39,570 bases of DNA from Bacteroidales bacterium (GCA_017645275.1 JAGCPH010000006.1:1-39570); one strand, 5' to 3'; positions 7,354 to 17,055 are shown, counted from the first letter of the stretch. Made by a program: numbers and translations. The notes: generated from the sequence alone by a model not told the origin.

Positions 7354-8286
7354 TTATTCCTTTATGCTTTTATTGTCAAACACATAAATAAGAAGAAGTG
7401 ACAGCAGGCAGGCGCCCAAAGCGCTTAAAGCGACGACGACCCATCTGACTGGGAAACTTTTCTTGTCGGCGACAAAAGGCTCGGAAACGACGTTGGAGAA
7501 TGTCATCTCGGCATTGTAGAAACGAAGTTCCTGTTCGTAGTCGACCTTTACGAGTGAGTAATACTCGCTTTCCATCTTGATAAGTTTCTCAAGTGCAAGC
7601 ATTTCGGGACCATATTGCTCTAGATTGCCTTTCATGTCGTCGATATTGTCTTTGCTGCCGCGGCCTTCGAGGTAGCTCTTGGTGACCTCTCTTGACTGGC
7701 TTTCATATTCCACAACGCCATAATTTGTAGATATTTCAGCCATTCTGGTCTTTAAAGAGTCGATGAACAGCTGTTTCTCTTCGAGTTGGCGTTTGAACAT
7801 CTGAACAGTCTCGTATCTCTTGATTTTGTGCATGGTTCCTACCTTATAGTCATATAGGCGGATGATTTCATTAACCATTGCGCACGCTATTTCAGGGTCT
7901 TTGTCCAAGACTTTGATAAGAACAGCGTCGTAAGGAGTCCTTGAAATGCGCACGTTGTCACGATACTCGCCGATTAATGCCGTTTTCCAGTATTTGTAGC
8001 CTTTGTCGATTTTGTAATGCTTCATGAGGTCGAATTTCTCAACCACAGAGTCCATGATTTCGTTTGACTGCATTATCTGAAGCATCTGTTCGGTGAATGT
8101 TTCATCAGAATAGGCTGCCACATTGCTGGGGTAGAGCACCGCCTCAGATTTGTACATCGGGGTGATGAATATAGAGCTAGAGAAAACAGCTCCAGCTATC
8201 GCTGCAACCAGCGTTATGATGGCCAAATGCCATTTCCACTTGATAAAGACCTTGATCAAAGGTGTGTTGTCGAAATAGTTATTCAT
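7354..8286 (-). CDS. Wzz-family chain-length determinant protein (second copy)
   Basis: This 310-aa protein has the Wzz layout: an N-terminal membrane helix (about 17-38), a large periplasmic part (about 39-280) with coiled-coil stretches (VQMFKRQLEEKQLFIDSLKTRM), and a C-terminal helix (about 284-303) preceded by a Pro-containing KKSFPVRW motif. PMYKSEAVLYPS near residue 45 is the typical Wzz start. Wzz proteins set polysaccharide chain length. No cytoplasmic tyrosine-kinase domain is present. It overlaps the preceding paralog by 8 bases and is 2 bases from the ligase gene, so translation is probably coupled. Confidence 0.87.
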   Translation of the reverse strand: MNNYFDNTPLIKVFIKWKWHLAIITLVAAIAGAVFSSSIFITPMYKSEAVLYPSNVAAYSDETFTEQMLQIMQSNEIMDSVVEKFDLMKHYKIDKGYKYWKTALIGEYRDNVRISRTPYDAVLIKVLDKDPEIACAMVNEIIRLYDYKVGTMHKIKRYETVQMFKRQLEEKQLFIDSLKTRMAEISTNYGVVEYESQSREVTKSYLEGRGSKDNIDDMKGNLEQYGPEMLALEKLIKMESEYYSLVKVDYEQELRFYNAEMTFSNVVSEPFVADKKSFPVRWVVVALSALGACLLSLLLIYVFDNKSIKE

Positions 8287-9154
8287 TTTTTCCTTTATTT
8301 TTATTTTCAGAATATTCGAATGCTGCTAAAACCATAGTAATTACAACGAGAGTAGCGAAGAAAGTCACAATTACGATAAGCCATCTGACAGGGTAGACGT
8401 GTTTGTCGGCCACGTAAGCTTTTGTTACGACAAACTTGTGTGGTATCGTCTCAGTTGCGTTAATTCTTGCATCGTCGTATTTCATTTTCAATAGGTTAAG
8501 GTTTGCTTTCTCCATATCAAGCTCATAATTGTAGATGCTGATATTGGGGTGTTTCCTTAGCGAATCTTCAAGATTCATTATGCGATCTTTAGTGTTGTTA
8601 TACTCTTTCTCAATGATTTCCAATGCTTTAGAAGCAATTTCCTGTTGTATGTCACTCATTGTCTTATCGAACAGCACGGCGATTTCGTTGGCAATATTTG
8701 CTGCATATTCCGGATCGGTGTCAAAAACCACGATTTTAACAGAATTGTACTCTGTCCTTCTGATTTTGATGTTGTTGTCGTAAGCTTTGTACAGTTTATA
8801 TTGTTTGTGCTCGCAATTCTCTTTAATGCCGTAATGGTTTAAAAGATCAAATTCTTTAATGATTGCATCACGGATAATTCCGGAATTCAGTATTTGCATC
8901 ATCTGCTCGGTTTGTGCCTCTTCACCTATTTCGAGCGGGTCGACATAGATGAGGTTGTTGGTGTTCATAATAGCCTTTGAAACAGAGTAAGTCGTTGTGG
9001 GATAAAGAATTACTGTTGATTTATATAATGGTTTTATGAACAGTTTTGAAGAGAAAAAAATGGCGCAGACAATGGCCAGAACCAGGATTATTCCTACATT
9101 TTTCTTGTTTTTCAGTAGTAAATATAAAATGCTTTTTGAATCCATCGCAATCAA
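8279..9154 (-). CDS. Wzz-family chain-length determinant protein (first copy)
   Basis: This 291-aa protein is a paralog of the next gene with the same arrangement: N-terminal membrane helix (about 18-38), LYKSTVILYPTTTYS at the start of the periplasmic part, a coiled-coil region (about 175-235), ADKHVYPVRW and a C-terminal helix (about 257-278). The start could also be the ATG at 9147 (MDSKS). A TAnnTTTG element between this gene and the flippase suggests it can be transcribed separately. Two adjacent Wzz-like proteins may form a mixed oligomer or act on different glycans. Confidence 0.86.
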   Translation of the reverse strand: MIAMDSKSILYLLLKNKKNVGIILVLAIVCAIFFSSKLFIKPLYKSTVILYPTTTYSVSKAIMNTNNLIYVDPLEIGEEAQTEQMMQILNSGIIRDAIIKEFDLLNHYGIKENCEHKQYKLYKAYDNNIKIRRTEYNSVKIVVFDTDPEYAANIANEIAVLFDKTMSDIQQEIASKALEIIEKEYNNTKDRIMNLEDSLRKHPNISIYNYELDMEKANLNLLKMKYDDARINATETIPHKFVVTKAYVADKHVYPVRWLIVIVTFFATLVVITMVLAAFEYSENKNKGKNE

Positions 9155-9177
9155 TATTAATAATCTAAAAAATTTGT

Positions 9178-9211
9178 CAAAAATAGTGAAAATTCTTTAA
9201 TCATGAGCAAA
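9178..9211 (-). promoter_or_regulatory. internal promoter candidate before the Wzz genes
   Basis: On the minus strand TTTG (9211 to 9208) and TATTTTTG (9185 to 9178) are separated by 22 bp. They lie in the 66-base gap between the flippase and the first Wzz-like gene. Confidence 0.45.
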
Positions 9212-9220
9212 TTTTCTAAA

Positions 9221-10690
9221 TTATTTCTTCATATTTTTTGCCGATGACATCACAAGTTCTTTTATTTCCTTGTATTCCAACATCTTAGTTATAAAGGCGA
9301 GGAGGATGCATATTATGGCGGCGATGGCAAATGAGATAGGCCAGCTGGTTGTCAAAAGTGTTGATAAATAGACAGTTATGGTGATTAATGACAGGAAAGC
9401 TATCAATCTAAGCCAATAACTGGTGCCGAGGCGCAGGTTGAAAATCTTTTTTGCTATGAAAAACTGTATCACGCAGGTGGTGAATTGTACGCACAGACTA
9501 GTGAATGCAGCGCCAACTGCTTGAAAATGAGGGATAAACATGCAGTTGAGGGCTATATTTATCACCACGCCGCAGGCTGCCACGATGTTTAGCTGTTTGA
9601 GGTTGCCGTTGGCGGTAAGTAGTGTTCCGAAAATGTAAGTTACTGATATTGAGACGAAACTGCCCATCAAAATCTTTAAGATGATGGATGCTTCGTCATT
9701 GTTTTGCTCTGGATACATTAGTTCCATGAAGTTTTGGCTGTAGAATATGCAAAGCACCGCTATTATGCACGTCATCGAAAGCATGATGCCAAACGATTGT
9801 TTTACAAGACCTTGCAGATCTTCTTTCTCTTTGATTATTGCAGCAAATAGAGGTAGAAGAATCACTGAAAAGAGGTAGGAAATATTGTTTCCGGCATCGA
9901 AAAGTCGCCATGCACGTGCATAAACGCCTGCTTGCGAGGCAGCTATGTCTTCAGGCAGCAGTCGCTCAATGAGCACTGGTTCCAGACGGTTGTAGAAGCT
10001 CATCAGAAGCACCAGAAGGGCGTAGGGAAGGCTTTTTTTGATGATCATTATCACAAACGGGATGTTGATGCGGATAGTGAGCTTGCCTGTGTGCCGCAAC
10101 ACGATGATTACCGCGATGATGAGCGTGATGACATACGAAACCGTTTGTGCGTAAATATAAGTGTAAATGTTGAAATTTTCTTTGGGGAAGAAGCCCGACC
10201 ACAGCATGAAGCTGCATATCAATATCATAAGTACTCGGTCGAGCACCGATAGCATGCTGTCGGTCTTGAAAAGTAGCAGAGCCGATATGTTTGACCTGAC
10301 ATAAAGTATAAATGACAGTAAAACCTGGTTGAAACCAACAATTGCAAGCAATTTCAGTTGTTCACCGCGGTATCCGATAATCCATCCGATTACGAAGATG
10401 ACGATGAAATACAGTATTGTAAGCAGAATCTTGGCCTGTGAGATGCCTACAAAATGCTTAGAAAGCAACTGGTTGTTCTGTGCGATGTTGCGATTATTGA
10501 AATTTGTGAGGCCTAAATCCAATAATATATAGAAAAGGTAGGCAAATTGTGATATTGCAAGATAAAGACCGTAGGAATTATCGCCGACAAGATTCTGTAC
10601 AGCCACGTCGATACCCAAAATCCAAAACGGTTTTATCAACAGGTTGACAAAAAGTAAAAAAATAATATTTTTTAAAAACTTTTTATTCAT
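9221..10690 (-). CDS. polysaccharide flippase, Wzx/MATE-like (MVF superfamily)
   Basis: This 489-aa membrane protein has about 12-14 hydrophobic helices and no soluble domain. The N-terminal region (FLKNIIFLLFVNLLIKPFWILGIDVAVQNLVG) and the following GLYLAISQFAYLFYILLDLGLTNFNNR are typical of oligosaccharide flippases (Polysacc_synt family). Such proteins move undecaprenyl-linked repeat units to the periplasmic side, where the downstream ligase/polymerase and Wzz-like proteins act. It is the first gene of the leftward cluster and has a promoter shared in part with the divergent relA. No glycosyltransferase gene accompanies it here. Confidence 0.88.
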   Translation of the reverse strand: MNKKFLKNIIFLLFVNLLIKPFWILGIDVAVQNLVGDNSYGLYLAISQFAYLFYILLDLGLTNFNNRNIAQNNQLLSKHFVGISQAKILLTILYFIVIFVIGWIIGYRGEQLKLLAIVGFNQVLLSFILYVRSNISALLLFKTDSMLSVLDRVLMILICSFMLWSGFFPKENFNIYTYIYAQTVSYVITLIIAVIIVLRHTGKLTIRINIPFVIMIIKKSLPYALLVLLMSFYNRLEPVLIERLLPEDIAASQAGVYARAWRLFDAGNNISYLFSVILLPLFAAIIKEKEDLQGLVKQSFGIMLSMTCIIAVLCIFYSQNFMELMYPEQNNDEASIILKILMGSFVSISVTYIFGTLLTANGNLKQLNIVAACGVVINIALNCMFIPHFQAVGAAFTSLCVQFTTCVIQFFIAKKIFNLRLGTSYWLRLIAFLSLITITVYLSTLLTTSWPISFAIAAIICILLAFITKMLEYKEIKELVMSSAKNMKK

Positions 10691-10765
10691 TTTTTACCTG
10701 ATACACAATAATATAACAAGCAATTTTTACGTTTTATACTTGTTTTAACACATCTAAATCGATTG

Positions 10766-10801
10766 CAAAGATACTTCATTTTGAAATAATTTGTATATTT
10801 G
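10766..10801. promoter_or_regulatory. divergent -7 elements for flippase (-) and relA (+)
   Basis: On the minus strand TATCTTTG (10773 to 10766) faces the flippase gene. On the plus strand TATATTTG (10794-10801) faces relA. Only 20 bp separate them, so each promoter's upstream part overlaps the other. No good -33 TTTG at standard spacing is seen for either. Confidence 0.55.
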
Positions 10802-10856
10802 CAAAGTAATTTTTTTGAAAAAAAGGAAAAATTTAATCATCGAGACGTTATAAAAA

Positions 10857-13040
10857 ATGAGTTTTGTCAATTATACGGAAAGGGAAGCGATAGAGATAGG
10901 GAAGGCGTATGACGCTCTGATTCAATCGATTGGCGAGACCATGACGTTGGAGGAGGTGGGTTATGTGAAGAAAGCCTACGAGCTCTGTTGTCAGAAATAT
11001 GACGGCATGCGTGTGCGTTCCGGTCGTCCGATGATGCTCCATGTGCTTGAAGTGGCGCAGATATGTTACTCTGAGATGGGGATGCATAGTAAAACCATAG
11101 TGAGTGCGTTGCTTCACAACATCACTAAATGCACCGATACCACTTTTGATGAACTGAAAGAGCAGTTTGGCGAGCGTGTGACATTGATTCTCAAAGGATT
11201 GATAAAAATCATGTCATTGAATATGTCGCATATCTCGACGCAATCGGACACCTTCAGGAAGCTTTTCCTTTCGGAAATTGATGATATTCGTGTGGTGATG
11301 CTTATCATCGCACATTGCCTCTCAAATTGCCGTAATCAGGGTGATATTGACTATGATGTCGACAAATTCTTTGAGAAAACCAAATATTTGATTATTCCAA
11401 TAGTGCATCGTCTGGGTCTTTATAATATTAAAAAAGACATGGAAGAAGCGGTGATGATTCACGAAAACCCCAAGGAATTCAAGGAGATCAAGGAGAAAAT
11501 ATCGTTGTCGCATGTGGCTCAGGAGGAAAAGATGGCTAATTTCCTGTTGCCGATTCGCAAAGAGTTGAGTAATGCAGGCTTTGACTATACGATAAAATGG
11601 CGCACGAAATCGATTCCATCGATTTTTGCCAAAATGAAGGCTCAAGGCGTACCATTTGAGCAGGTTTATGACCTTTTTGCAGTACGAATCATCATAAACA
11701 ACTCGAAAATAAAGGAGGAAAAGGCTGACTGCTGGAAGGTTTATTCTATTGTGACAAATCTATACGAGCCTAATCCGAAACGTTTAAGAGATTGGATTAC
11801 AAAGCCTAAGGCTTCGGGATACGAGTCGTTGCACACTACGGTGAAAAACGGTGTAGACTGGGTGGAGGTGCAGATAAGGACATCGCGCATGGACGAAGTG
11901 GCTGAAAAAGGCAACGCCTCGCATTGGTCGTATAAAAGCAGCGGCGGCAAACATCAGACACCTGACGAATGGCTCAATAAAATAAGGTCAATCCTTGAAG
12001 ATACCGACCAGACAGATTTCAATCCGTTGGATGATAAGAGAGCAGCGAAAGGCAAGTCGGACAAGATTTACATCTTGACACCGCAAGGCGAGGTGAAACA
12101 GCTTCCGGTGGGCTCCACAATCCTTGATTTTGCCTTTGAAATACACACATTGGTTGGTAGCAGCTGTATAGGAGCACGCGTTAACGGCAAGATGCAGCCG
12201 ATACGTTACGTGCTTAACAATGGCGACCGCGTTGAGATTCAAACGAGTAAGAAGCAGTCACCACGTGCCGACTGGCTGAACTATGTTACCACAGAAAAGG
12301 CGAAGTCGAAGATACGCCGTTATCTGATTGACCAGGAGATGAAAGAGGCCGAACTTGGCAGCTCTATCTTCCACAGGAAACTCAAAAACTGGAAGATTCC
12401 GTTTAACGATAAGATTTTCAGCGAGTTAATAAAAGAATACAATTGTGGCTCTGGCATAGAGTTTTATCATAAGATTGCGACTGACCAAATTGATATGGTG
12501 GCGATGAAGGCGTTTATACTGTCGCAGATGGAAGAGAAGATCGAGCGCAAGGAGAAGTCAGAAGAGGGAGTCAAGAAAGATAAAGCTGTTGATAATGAGG
12601 GGGAAGCGATGAGTATTGGAGCCAATATCAACGGATTTGCATTCAAGATGGCGAAATGCTGTCATCCTATTCCTGGCGATAATGTGATGGGTTTTGTCAA
12701 TGTCGGAGGTGGCATCACCATCCATCGTGTTGACTGCAAAAACGCCCAAGCCATGAAGAAACGCTATCCGTACCGTCTTGTCGACGTGAAATGGAATGGC
12801 GATGTGCCTTCTAGGGCTACGATACGCATAGTCGCGAAAGACAGTTTTGGCGTGCTCAGCGACATCACTGAGGTGATGAAACAAATGGAAATCAATATTA
12901 TAGACGCTTCGATGGGTACCCGCAACGGTTTCTATGAAGGTCGTTTTGTGATAAATATGTCGAGCATAAATTACCTTGAGCAGCTCATCCGTAGGCTCAA
13001 GTCTCTTGCCAATGTCACTGAGGTTCAGCGAATCGACTGA
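10857..13040 (+). CDS. relA: RelA/SpoT homolog, (p)ppGpp synthetase with decayed hydrolase domain
   Basis: This is a 727-aa long RSH protein. The N-terminal HD region keeps the first His (H62 in LHVLEVA) but has lost the others: HDxxED is HNITKC (87-92) and LADRLHN is IAHCLSN (151-157). ppGpp hydrolysis is therefore unlikely. The synthetase domain (about 240-360) looks intact, with D272 in YDLFAVRI, E337 in VEVQIRT, GYESLHTTV and the RLRD motif (309-312). TGS (about 403-465), the Cys pair at 601-602 with HRVDC at 623-627, and a C-terminal ACT domain (about 653-727) follow, as in ribosome-activated enzymes. It is probably the stringent-response synthetase, with a separate SpoT-type enzyme elsewhere in the genome. 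The stop lies 7 bases from the end of the opposite-strand gene. Confidence 0.92.
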   Translation: MSFVNYTEREAIEIGKAYDALIQSIGETMTLEEVGYVKKAYELCCQKYDGMRVRSGRPMMLHVLEVAQICYSEMGMHSKTIVSALLHNITKCTDTTFDELKEQFGERVTLILKGLIKIMSLNMSHISTQSDTFRKLFLSEIDDIRVVMLIIAHCLSNCRNQGDIDYDVDKFFEKTKYLIIPIVHRLGLYNIKKDMEEAVMIHENPKEFKEIKEKISLSHVAQEEKMANFLLPIRKELSNAGFDYTIKWRTKSIPSIFAKMKAQGVPFEQVYDLFAVRIIINNSKIKEEKADCWKVYSIVTNLYEPNPKRLRDWITKPKASGYESLHTTVKNGVDWVEVQIRTSRMDEVAEKGNASHWSYKSSGGKHQTPDEWLNKIRSILEDTDQTDFNPLDDKRAAKGKSDKIYILTPQGEVKQLPVGSTILDFAFEIHTLVGSSCIGARVNGKMQPIRYVLNNGDRVEIQTSKKQSPRADWLNYVTTEKAKSKIRRYLIDQEMKEAELGSSIFHRKLKNWKIPFNDKIFSELIKEYNCGSGIEFYHKIATDQIDMVAMKAFILSQMEEKIERKEKSEEGVKKDKAVDNEGEAMSIGANINGFAFKMAKCCHPIPGDNVMGFVNVGGGITIHRVDCKNAQAMKKRYPYRLVDVKWNGDVPSRATIRIVAKDSFGVLSDITEVMKQMEINIIDASMGTRNGFYEGRFVINMSSINYLEQLIRRLKSLANVTEVQRID

Positions 13041-13047
13041 CAATCAA

Positions 13048-14322
13048 TTATTTAGTCATGATATCGATAATCTCGGTATCAGTTTCTTTCATGCCGATGC
13101 TACCGACCAGTCCCACGTTGTTGATAGTGTCTTCGATATCGCATCCCACGATGCCGTCGCCGGCCTCGAACTGTTGTCCGTTTTTATACATGTAATATCC
13201 GAGAATGCCTGATTCCACTGATGCTGCGATCTTTGCTGCGCACGATGCTTTGGCGCCGTCGCAGATGATGCCTGATACTGTCACAACTGCATTTGTAAGT
13301 GTGTGTTCAATCACATCTAGATTTTCGCCTAGGAGGTAGGCTATGCCGCAGGCTGCGGCGCAGCCTGCGCTGACAGCACCACAATAAGCCGAGAGACGTC
13401 CAATGCGTGTTTTCTGGTGGATGGCAGTGAGGTTGGATACCACCAAAGCACGATACAGACGGTCTTCATCGATTTTGTACTCTTCAGCGTATGCTATTAC
13501 AGGCATTGATACTGTAAGTCCTTGATTACCACTGCCTGAGTTGATGATGACGGGCAGCTCACAGCCGTTCATGCGTGCGTCAGAACCGGCAGCAGCGCGT
13601 GCTTTAGCTTTAACTTTTATATCATCGCCGTAATATTTCAGCAAGGTGCTGCCGATGTTGGCACCCCAGTTGTGTTTCAGACCTTCATCAGAGATGGCTG
13701 TGTTGTATTTTATTTGACGTCCGATAATCTCTTTAATATCTTGAATATCAACGCTGTCGGCGAAATCGACGATACCTGAGATGCTCAGACATGTGCGATC
13801 GGTGAGTTCCTTGGTCGGTTTGGCGATGGTCTGGCTTTCGAACAGGACCTCGTTATCTTTCTGAATATGCACAATGTTGGTGTGGAAACCTGAGATTCTC
13901 ACGTCGGCATGATGTTCGCCTTTGTAAGCAATCACTGTGACATCGAGCTGTTCCTGGCAGCATATGTGTTTCACTGTGATAGGGGTGGAGGCGAGATAAT
14001 CTTCGGTTTTTTTCTTTTGTTCAGGTGTCACATTGGCAATCACTTCGAGAGCTTTTTCCGGGTTTCCAGCTATGATACCCACTGCTACGGCGGCTTTTAT
14101 GCCTTTCATGCCATTGGTGTTCGGCACTATCACGCTTTTCACGTTTTTGATGATGTTTCCACTTGCGAGGACCTCGACGCGGTCAGGAATTGCGCCTAAC
14201 ACTTGGTGTGCCTTGGCGGCCGCATAGGCCAGACAAATGGGTTCGGTACAGCCCATAGCTGGTACGAGCTCTTCCTTTAAGATATTGATATACAATTGAT
14301 AACGTGAATCAGACTTGTTCAT
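13048..14322 (-). CDS. L-cysteine desulfidase / serine dehydratase-alpha family (CyuA/YhaM, UPF0597)
   Basis: This 424-aa protein is of full family length. The N-terminal VPAMGCTEPICLAYAAAKA (Cys25) and the later SGIICDGAKASCAAK supply the conserved cysteines that bind an oxygen-sensitive Fe-S cluster in this family. GSGNQGLTVSMPV and GRLSAYCGAVSAGCAAACG are other recognisable family blocks. Characterised members (CyuA/YhaM) release sulfide, ammonia and pyruvate from cysteine, and the family is distantly related to serine dehydratase. The substrate here is inferred. It begins 3 bases after the stop of the TPR gene and is the last gene of that operon. Confidence 0.85.
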   Translation of the reverse strand: MNKSDSRYQLYINILKEELVPAMGCTEPICLAYAAAKAHQVLGAIPDRVEVLASGNIIKNVKSVIVPNTNGMKGIKAAVAVGIIAGNPEKALEVIANVTPEQKKKTEDYLASTPITVKHICCQEQLDVTVIAYKGEHHADVRISGFHTNIVHIQKDNEVLFESQTIAKPTKELTDRTCLSISGIVDFADSVDIQDIKEIIGRQIKYNTAISDEGLKHNWGANIGSTLLKYYGDDIKVKAKARAAAGSDARMNGCELPVIINSGSGNQGLTVSMPVIAYAEEYKIDEDRLYRALVVSNLTAIHQKTRIGRLSAYCGAVSAGCAAACGIAYLLGENLDVIEHTLTNAVVTVSGIICDGAKASCAAKIAASVESGILGYYMYKNGQQFEAGDGIVGCDIEDTINNVGLVGSIGMKETDTEIIDIMTK

Positions 14323-14325
14323 ATT

Positions 14326-16353
14326 TTAATTGCCTTTTGTTATTTCCATTAAGATTATTTCGATGTTACCACCTTCGGGCATGACCTCAATCCAGGTGTT
14401 GTCTTCACTGAACCACTTGTATTGCGAGCCGATTCGCACGATGAAGTCGTTGGTCTCAGTGTTTTTCGGCACGCTTACCATGAAACCGCCATTTTCGCCG
14501 TTCTTCGAGCCATATGAGATATAAAGTGGGAACTGCTTGTCTGTCAGGTTCTTAGCCTTAATCAGTATATAATTTCCACGACGGGTAGTCACGTCAACAG
14601 GCTCGAAATTGAAACGTTTTGTCTCGTTGGCGCTGATAGTGACGCTTTCTGGCACAAGTTCCACGAGTCGGTTAGCCTTGAGAATGTCACCAATCTCCCT
14701 GATTTTGTTGGCAGGGTAGGGATTTCCGGTGCCAACATTCATTGCCTTGGTGTAGAACTCTATGGCTTTGTCATAGTTCTTTGTCTGGAACTGTGCGTCG
14801 CCCTTGGTGATAAATCCATTGTATTCGCCTTCAAGCGATGCCAGACGCATGTTCTCGGCTTGCTGTGCCTCTGTAAGTCGTTGACTTGCAATCTCATCGC
14901 CCGGCTTGTTGGTCAAAGCAATGTTATATTGACGAATTGCCTCGGCATAGTTGCGGCTAGCGTAAGCATAGTCGCCATCTGACATGGCATTCTGATAGTT
15001 TTCCTGTTTCTGACGCTGTATTTCCTCGTAGAAACCAGCGATTATGCCCAGTTTTTCAGTGGCTGTGGCATTGGTTGGGTCCAACGCGAGTACTTGGTTG
15101 AATGTCTGTTCCGCTTCAGCGTATCTCTTGTCTGTAAGTTGCTGATTACCAGCGTTTATTAGGTTTTGAATGTTAGCTTTGCGCTGCTGTTCAGCCTCTA
15201 TAGCTGCCAAACGTTCTTGTTCCTTGCGTTGCTGCTCTTGATACAGGATCATATCTTCTGCATTCTTCTTTTTGGCAAGGGCGTCAGCGTTATTTGGCTT
15301 GATTTCCAATGCTTTATTGTAATTTGTCAATGCTAATTCATAGTTTTTAGCAGCTTCGGCATTTACTCCTTTGGCAATGTAATTCTCGAAATCATTGTCC
15401 ATTTTGGCTTTGTCGCTCTGAATCTTGCGATATTCGGAACTATTGACAATTTCGTCGATTCTATCAATCATACCGAGGGCATAGGAGTCATCAGGAATCA
15501 CTGTCAGGGCTGCTTCATATGCTGTTTTTGCCTCTACGTATGAGCGGTCTTCGTAGAGAGCGTCAGCCTCATTGATTTTTGAGTTGTATCTTTCCGAAAT
15601 GTCCTGCTGTGACTGTAGATTTGCGATGATTCCTGGAATCTCCTTGTCATCAGGGAAGAGCTCTAATGCCTGTTGGTATACATTTATAGCTTCGCTGTAT
15701 TTTTTTCTTAAAGTAAATTCTTGACCTTGTGTCTTAAGTCTCAAATATTCAGAGGCTTTGGTGTCGTATGTCTCTTTCTTGTTTTTAGCTTCCTGATACT
15801 TCTCTTTAACGGCGTTGTTGTTCGGATAAAGCTTGAGTGCCGACTCATATTGGAGCACGGCTTCAGCGTATTTTTCTTCTTTCAAAAGCTTGTCACCGAG
15901 GGCAACCATATCATTGAAACTGTCGAGTTTCTCCTTCTCGTTCTTTAAAATAGTGGTGATTTCGTCTTTTTTGCCAAGGGCGTATTCGTCTTTTGGGAAG
16001 AGTTTGAGGGCGTTGTTGTACTCCGTCAGGGCTTTGTTAAGATCGCCGTTGGCGTAAAATTCGTCAGCTTTGTCAATATGTTCAAAAAACTTCTCTTCTT
16101 TTTGGTTTTCCTCGCGAATCTTTTGGAGAGTTTTATCCAATTTGCTCTTCGCTGTCGGGTCGTTTGGCTTTAAGCGTAGAGCTTCCTGATAATATGTTTT
16201 GGCTTTGATATACTCGTTTTTGGCGTATTCGGTATCTCCTGATTTTATCAGCGACTGATATGTCGGAGTTTGTTCTTGCGCTACAACATAATTAGTTGAT
16301 AAACAGAAGAATAAAAGTGGTAATATAAAGAAATACTTTAATATATTTTTCAT
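14326..16353 (-). CDS. secreted TPR-repeat protein
   Basis: This 675-aa protein has a signal peptide (about 1-25, cleavage after VVAQ). About nine TPR-like units between residues 30 and 575 recur with the pattern A..Y..A...Y..AL.L.P (for example KNEYIKAKTYYQEALRLKPND and KNYELALTNYNKALEIKPNN), joined by charged helices. One long Glu/Gln/Arg helix lies near 365-395. The last ~95 residues form a beta-rich domain (VELVPESVTISANETKRFNFEPVDV onward) that I cannot assign. Such proteins usually serve as periplasmic scaffolds. It sits between a LolD-type ATPase and a cysteine desulfidase family gene; a shared function is not evident. Confidence 0.82.
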   Translation of the reverse strand: MKNILKYFFILPLLFFCLSTNYVVAQEQTPTYQSLIKSGDTEYAKNEYIKAKTYYQEALRLKPNDPTAKSKLDKTLQKIREENQKEEKFFEHIDKADEFYANGDLNKALTEYNNALKLFPKDEYALGKKDEITTILKNEKEKLDSFNDMVALGDKLLKEEKYAEAVLQYESALKLYPNNNAVKEKYQEAKNKKETYDTKASEYLRLKTQGQEFTLRKKYSEAINVYQQALELFPDDKEIPGIIANLQSQQDISERYNSKINEADALYEDRSYVEAKTAYEAALTVIPDDSYALGMIDRIDEIVNSSEYRKIQSDKAKMDNDFENYIAKGVNAEAAKNYELALTNYNKALEIKPNNADALAKKKNAEDMILYQEQQRKEQERLAAIEAEQQRKANIQNLINAGNQQLTDKRYAEAEQTFNQVLALDPTNATATEKLGIIAGFYEEIQRQKQENYQNAMSDGDYAYASRNYAEAIRQYNIALTNKPGDEIASQRLTEAQQAENMRLASLEGEYNGFITKGDAQFQTKNYDKAIEFYTKAMNVGTGNPYPANKIREIGDILKANRLVELVPESVTISANETKRFNFEPVDVTTRRGNYILIKAKNLTDKQFPLYISYGSKNGENGGFMVSVPKNTETNDFIVRIGSQYKWFSEDNTWIEVMPEGGNIEIILMEITKGN

Positions 16354-16395
16354 TATAAACTCTATTTTTCTAATAACGTTTTTACACCTTATTTA

Positions 16396-17055
16396 TTATA
16401 TATCGATTCCAATCTTGCCGTCTTTGATAGTCAAAGTCCTGTCGGCCATTTTTGCCAGGTCCGGGTTATGTGTCACGATGACGAATGTCTGGCCTGTCTG
16501 TTCTCTCAATTTGAAGAATAATTCGTGTAACTCTTTGGCATTCAATGAGTCTAGGTTGCCAGAAGGCTCGTCGGCGAGTATCACGGCTGGATTATTTATA
16601 AGGGCTCTTGCCACTGCGATACGTTGCTGTTCTCCACCAGATAGCATAGACGGCTTATGGCTGGCTCTTTCTGTAAGTTTGAGATAATCAAGCAGTTGCA
16701 TTGCTTTGTCGTTGGCTTCTTTTTTTGAAACGCCTGCGATATAAGCTGGGATGCAAATGTTTTCCAAAGCTGTAAACTCGGGCAGGAGATGATGAAATTG
16801 GAATACAAAACCGATGTTTTTGTTACGGAAAGCGGCAAGATTCTTTTGATTCAGTTTGTTGACATTCTGTCCATTTATAAAAACCTCGCCTTTATCAGCT
16901 TTTTCAAGTGTTCCGATGATCTGCAGCAATGTTGATTTGCCGGCACCTGACGCTCCCATGATAGTGACGATTTCGCCCTTATCTATATGAAGGTCAATGC
17001 CTTTTATGACGTCGACATTGCCAAACGATTTATATATACCTCTTGCTTCTATCAT
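16396..17055 (-). CDS. lolD: ABC transporter ATP-binding protein, LolD/MacB type
   Basis: This 219-aa ATPase has Walker A GASGAGKS (34-41), Q-loop [15 protein letters not shown], signature [15 protein letters not shown] (about 138-152), Walker [13 protein letters not shown] and switch His in [11 protein letters not shown]. The [13 protein letters not shown] block is typical of LolD, which powers lipoprotein release from the inner membrane with LolC/E. Length and motifs are complete. No LolC/E or MacB-type permease is adjacent, so the partner must be encoded elsewhere. The start overlaps the stop of the upstream GNAT gene by one base. Confidence 0.88.
   Translation of the reverse strand: MIEARGIYKSFGNVDVIKGIDLHIDKGEIVTIMGASGAGKSTLLQIIGTLEKADKGEVFINGQNVNKLNQKNLAAFRNKNIGFVFQFHHLLPEFTALENICIPAYIAGVSKKEANDKAMQLLDYLKLTERASHKPSMLSGGEQQRIAVARALINNPAVILADEPSGNLDSLNAKELHELFFKLREQTGQTFVIVTHNPDLAKMADRTLTIKDGKIGIDI

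Noticed and set aside
9932-10252. 106-codon plus-strand frame inside the flippase gene
   Set aside because: The composition is His/Arg-rich, as expected for the reverse of a hydrophobic membrane protein.
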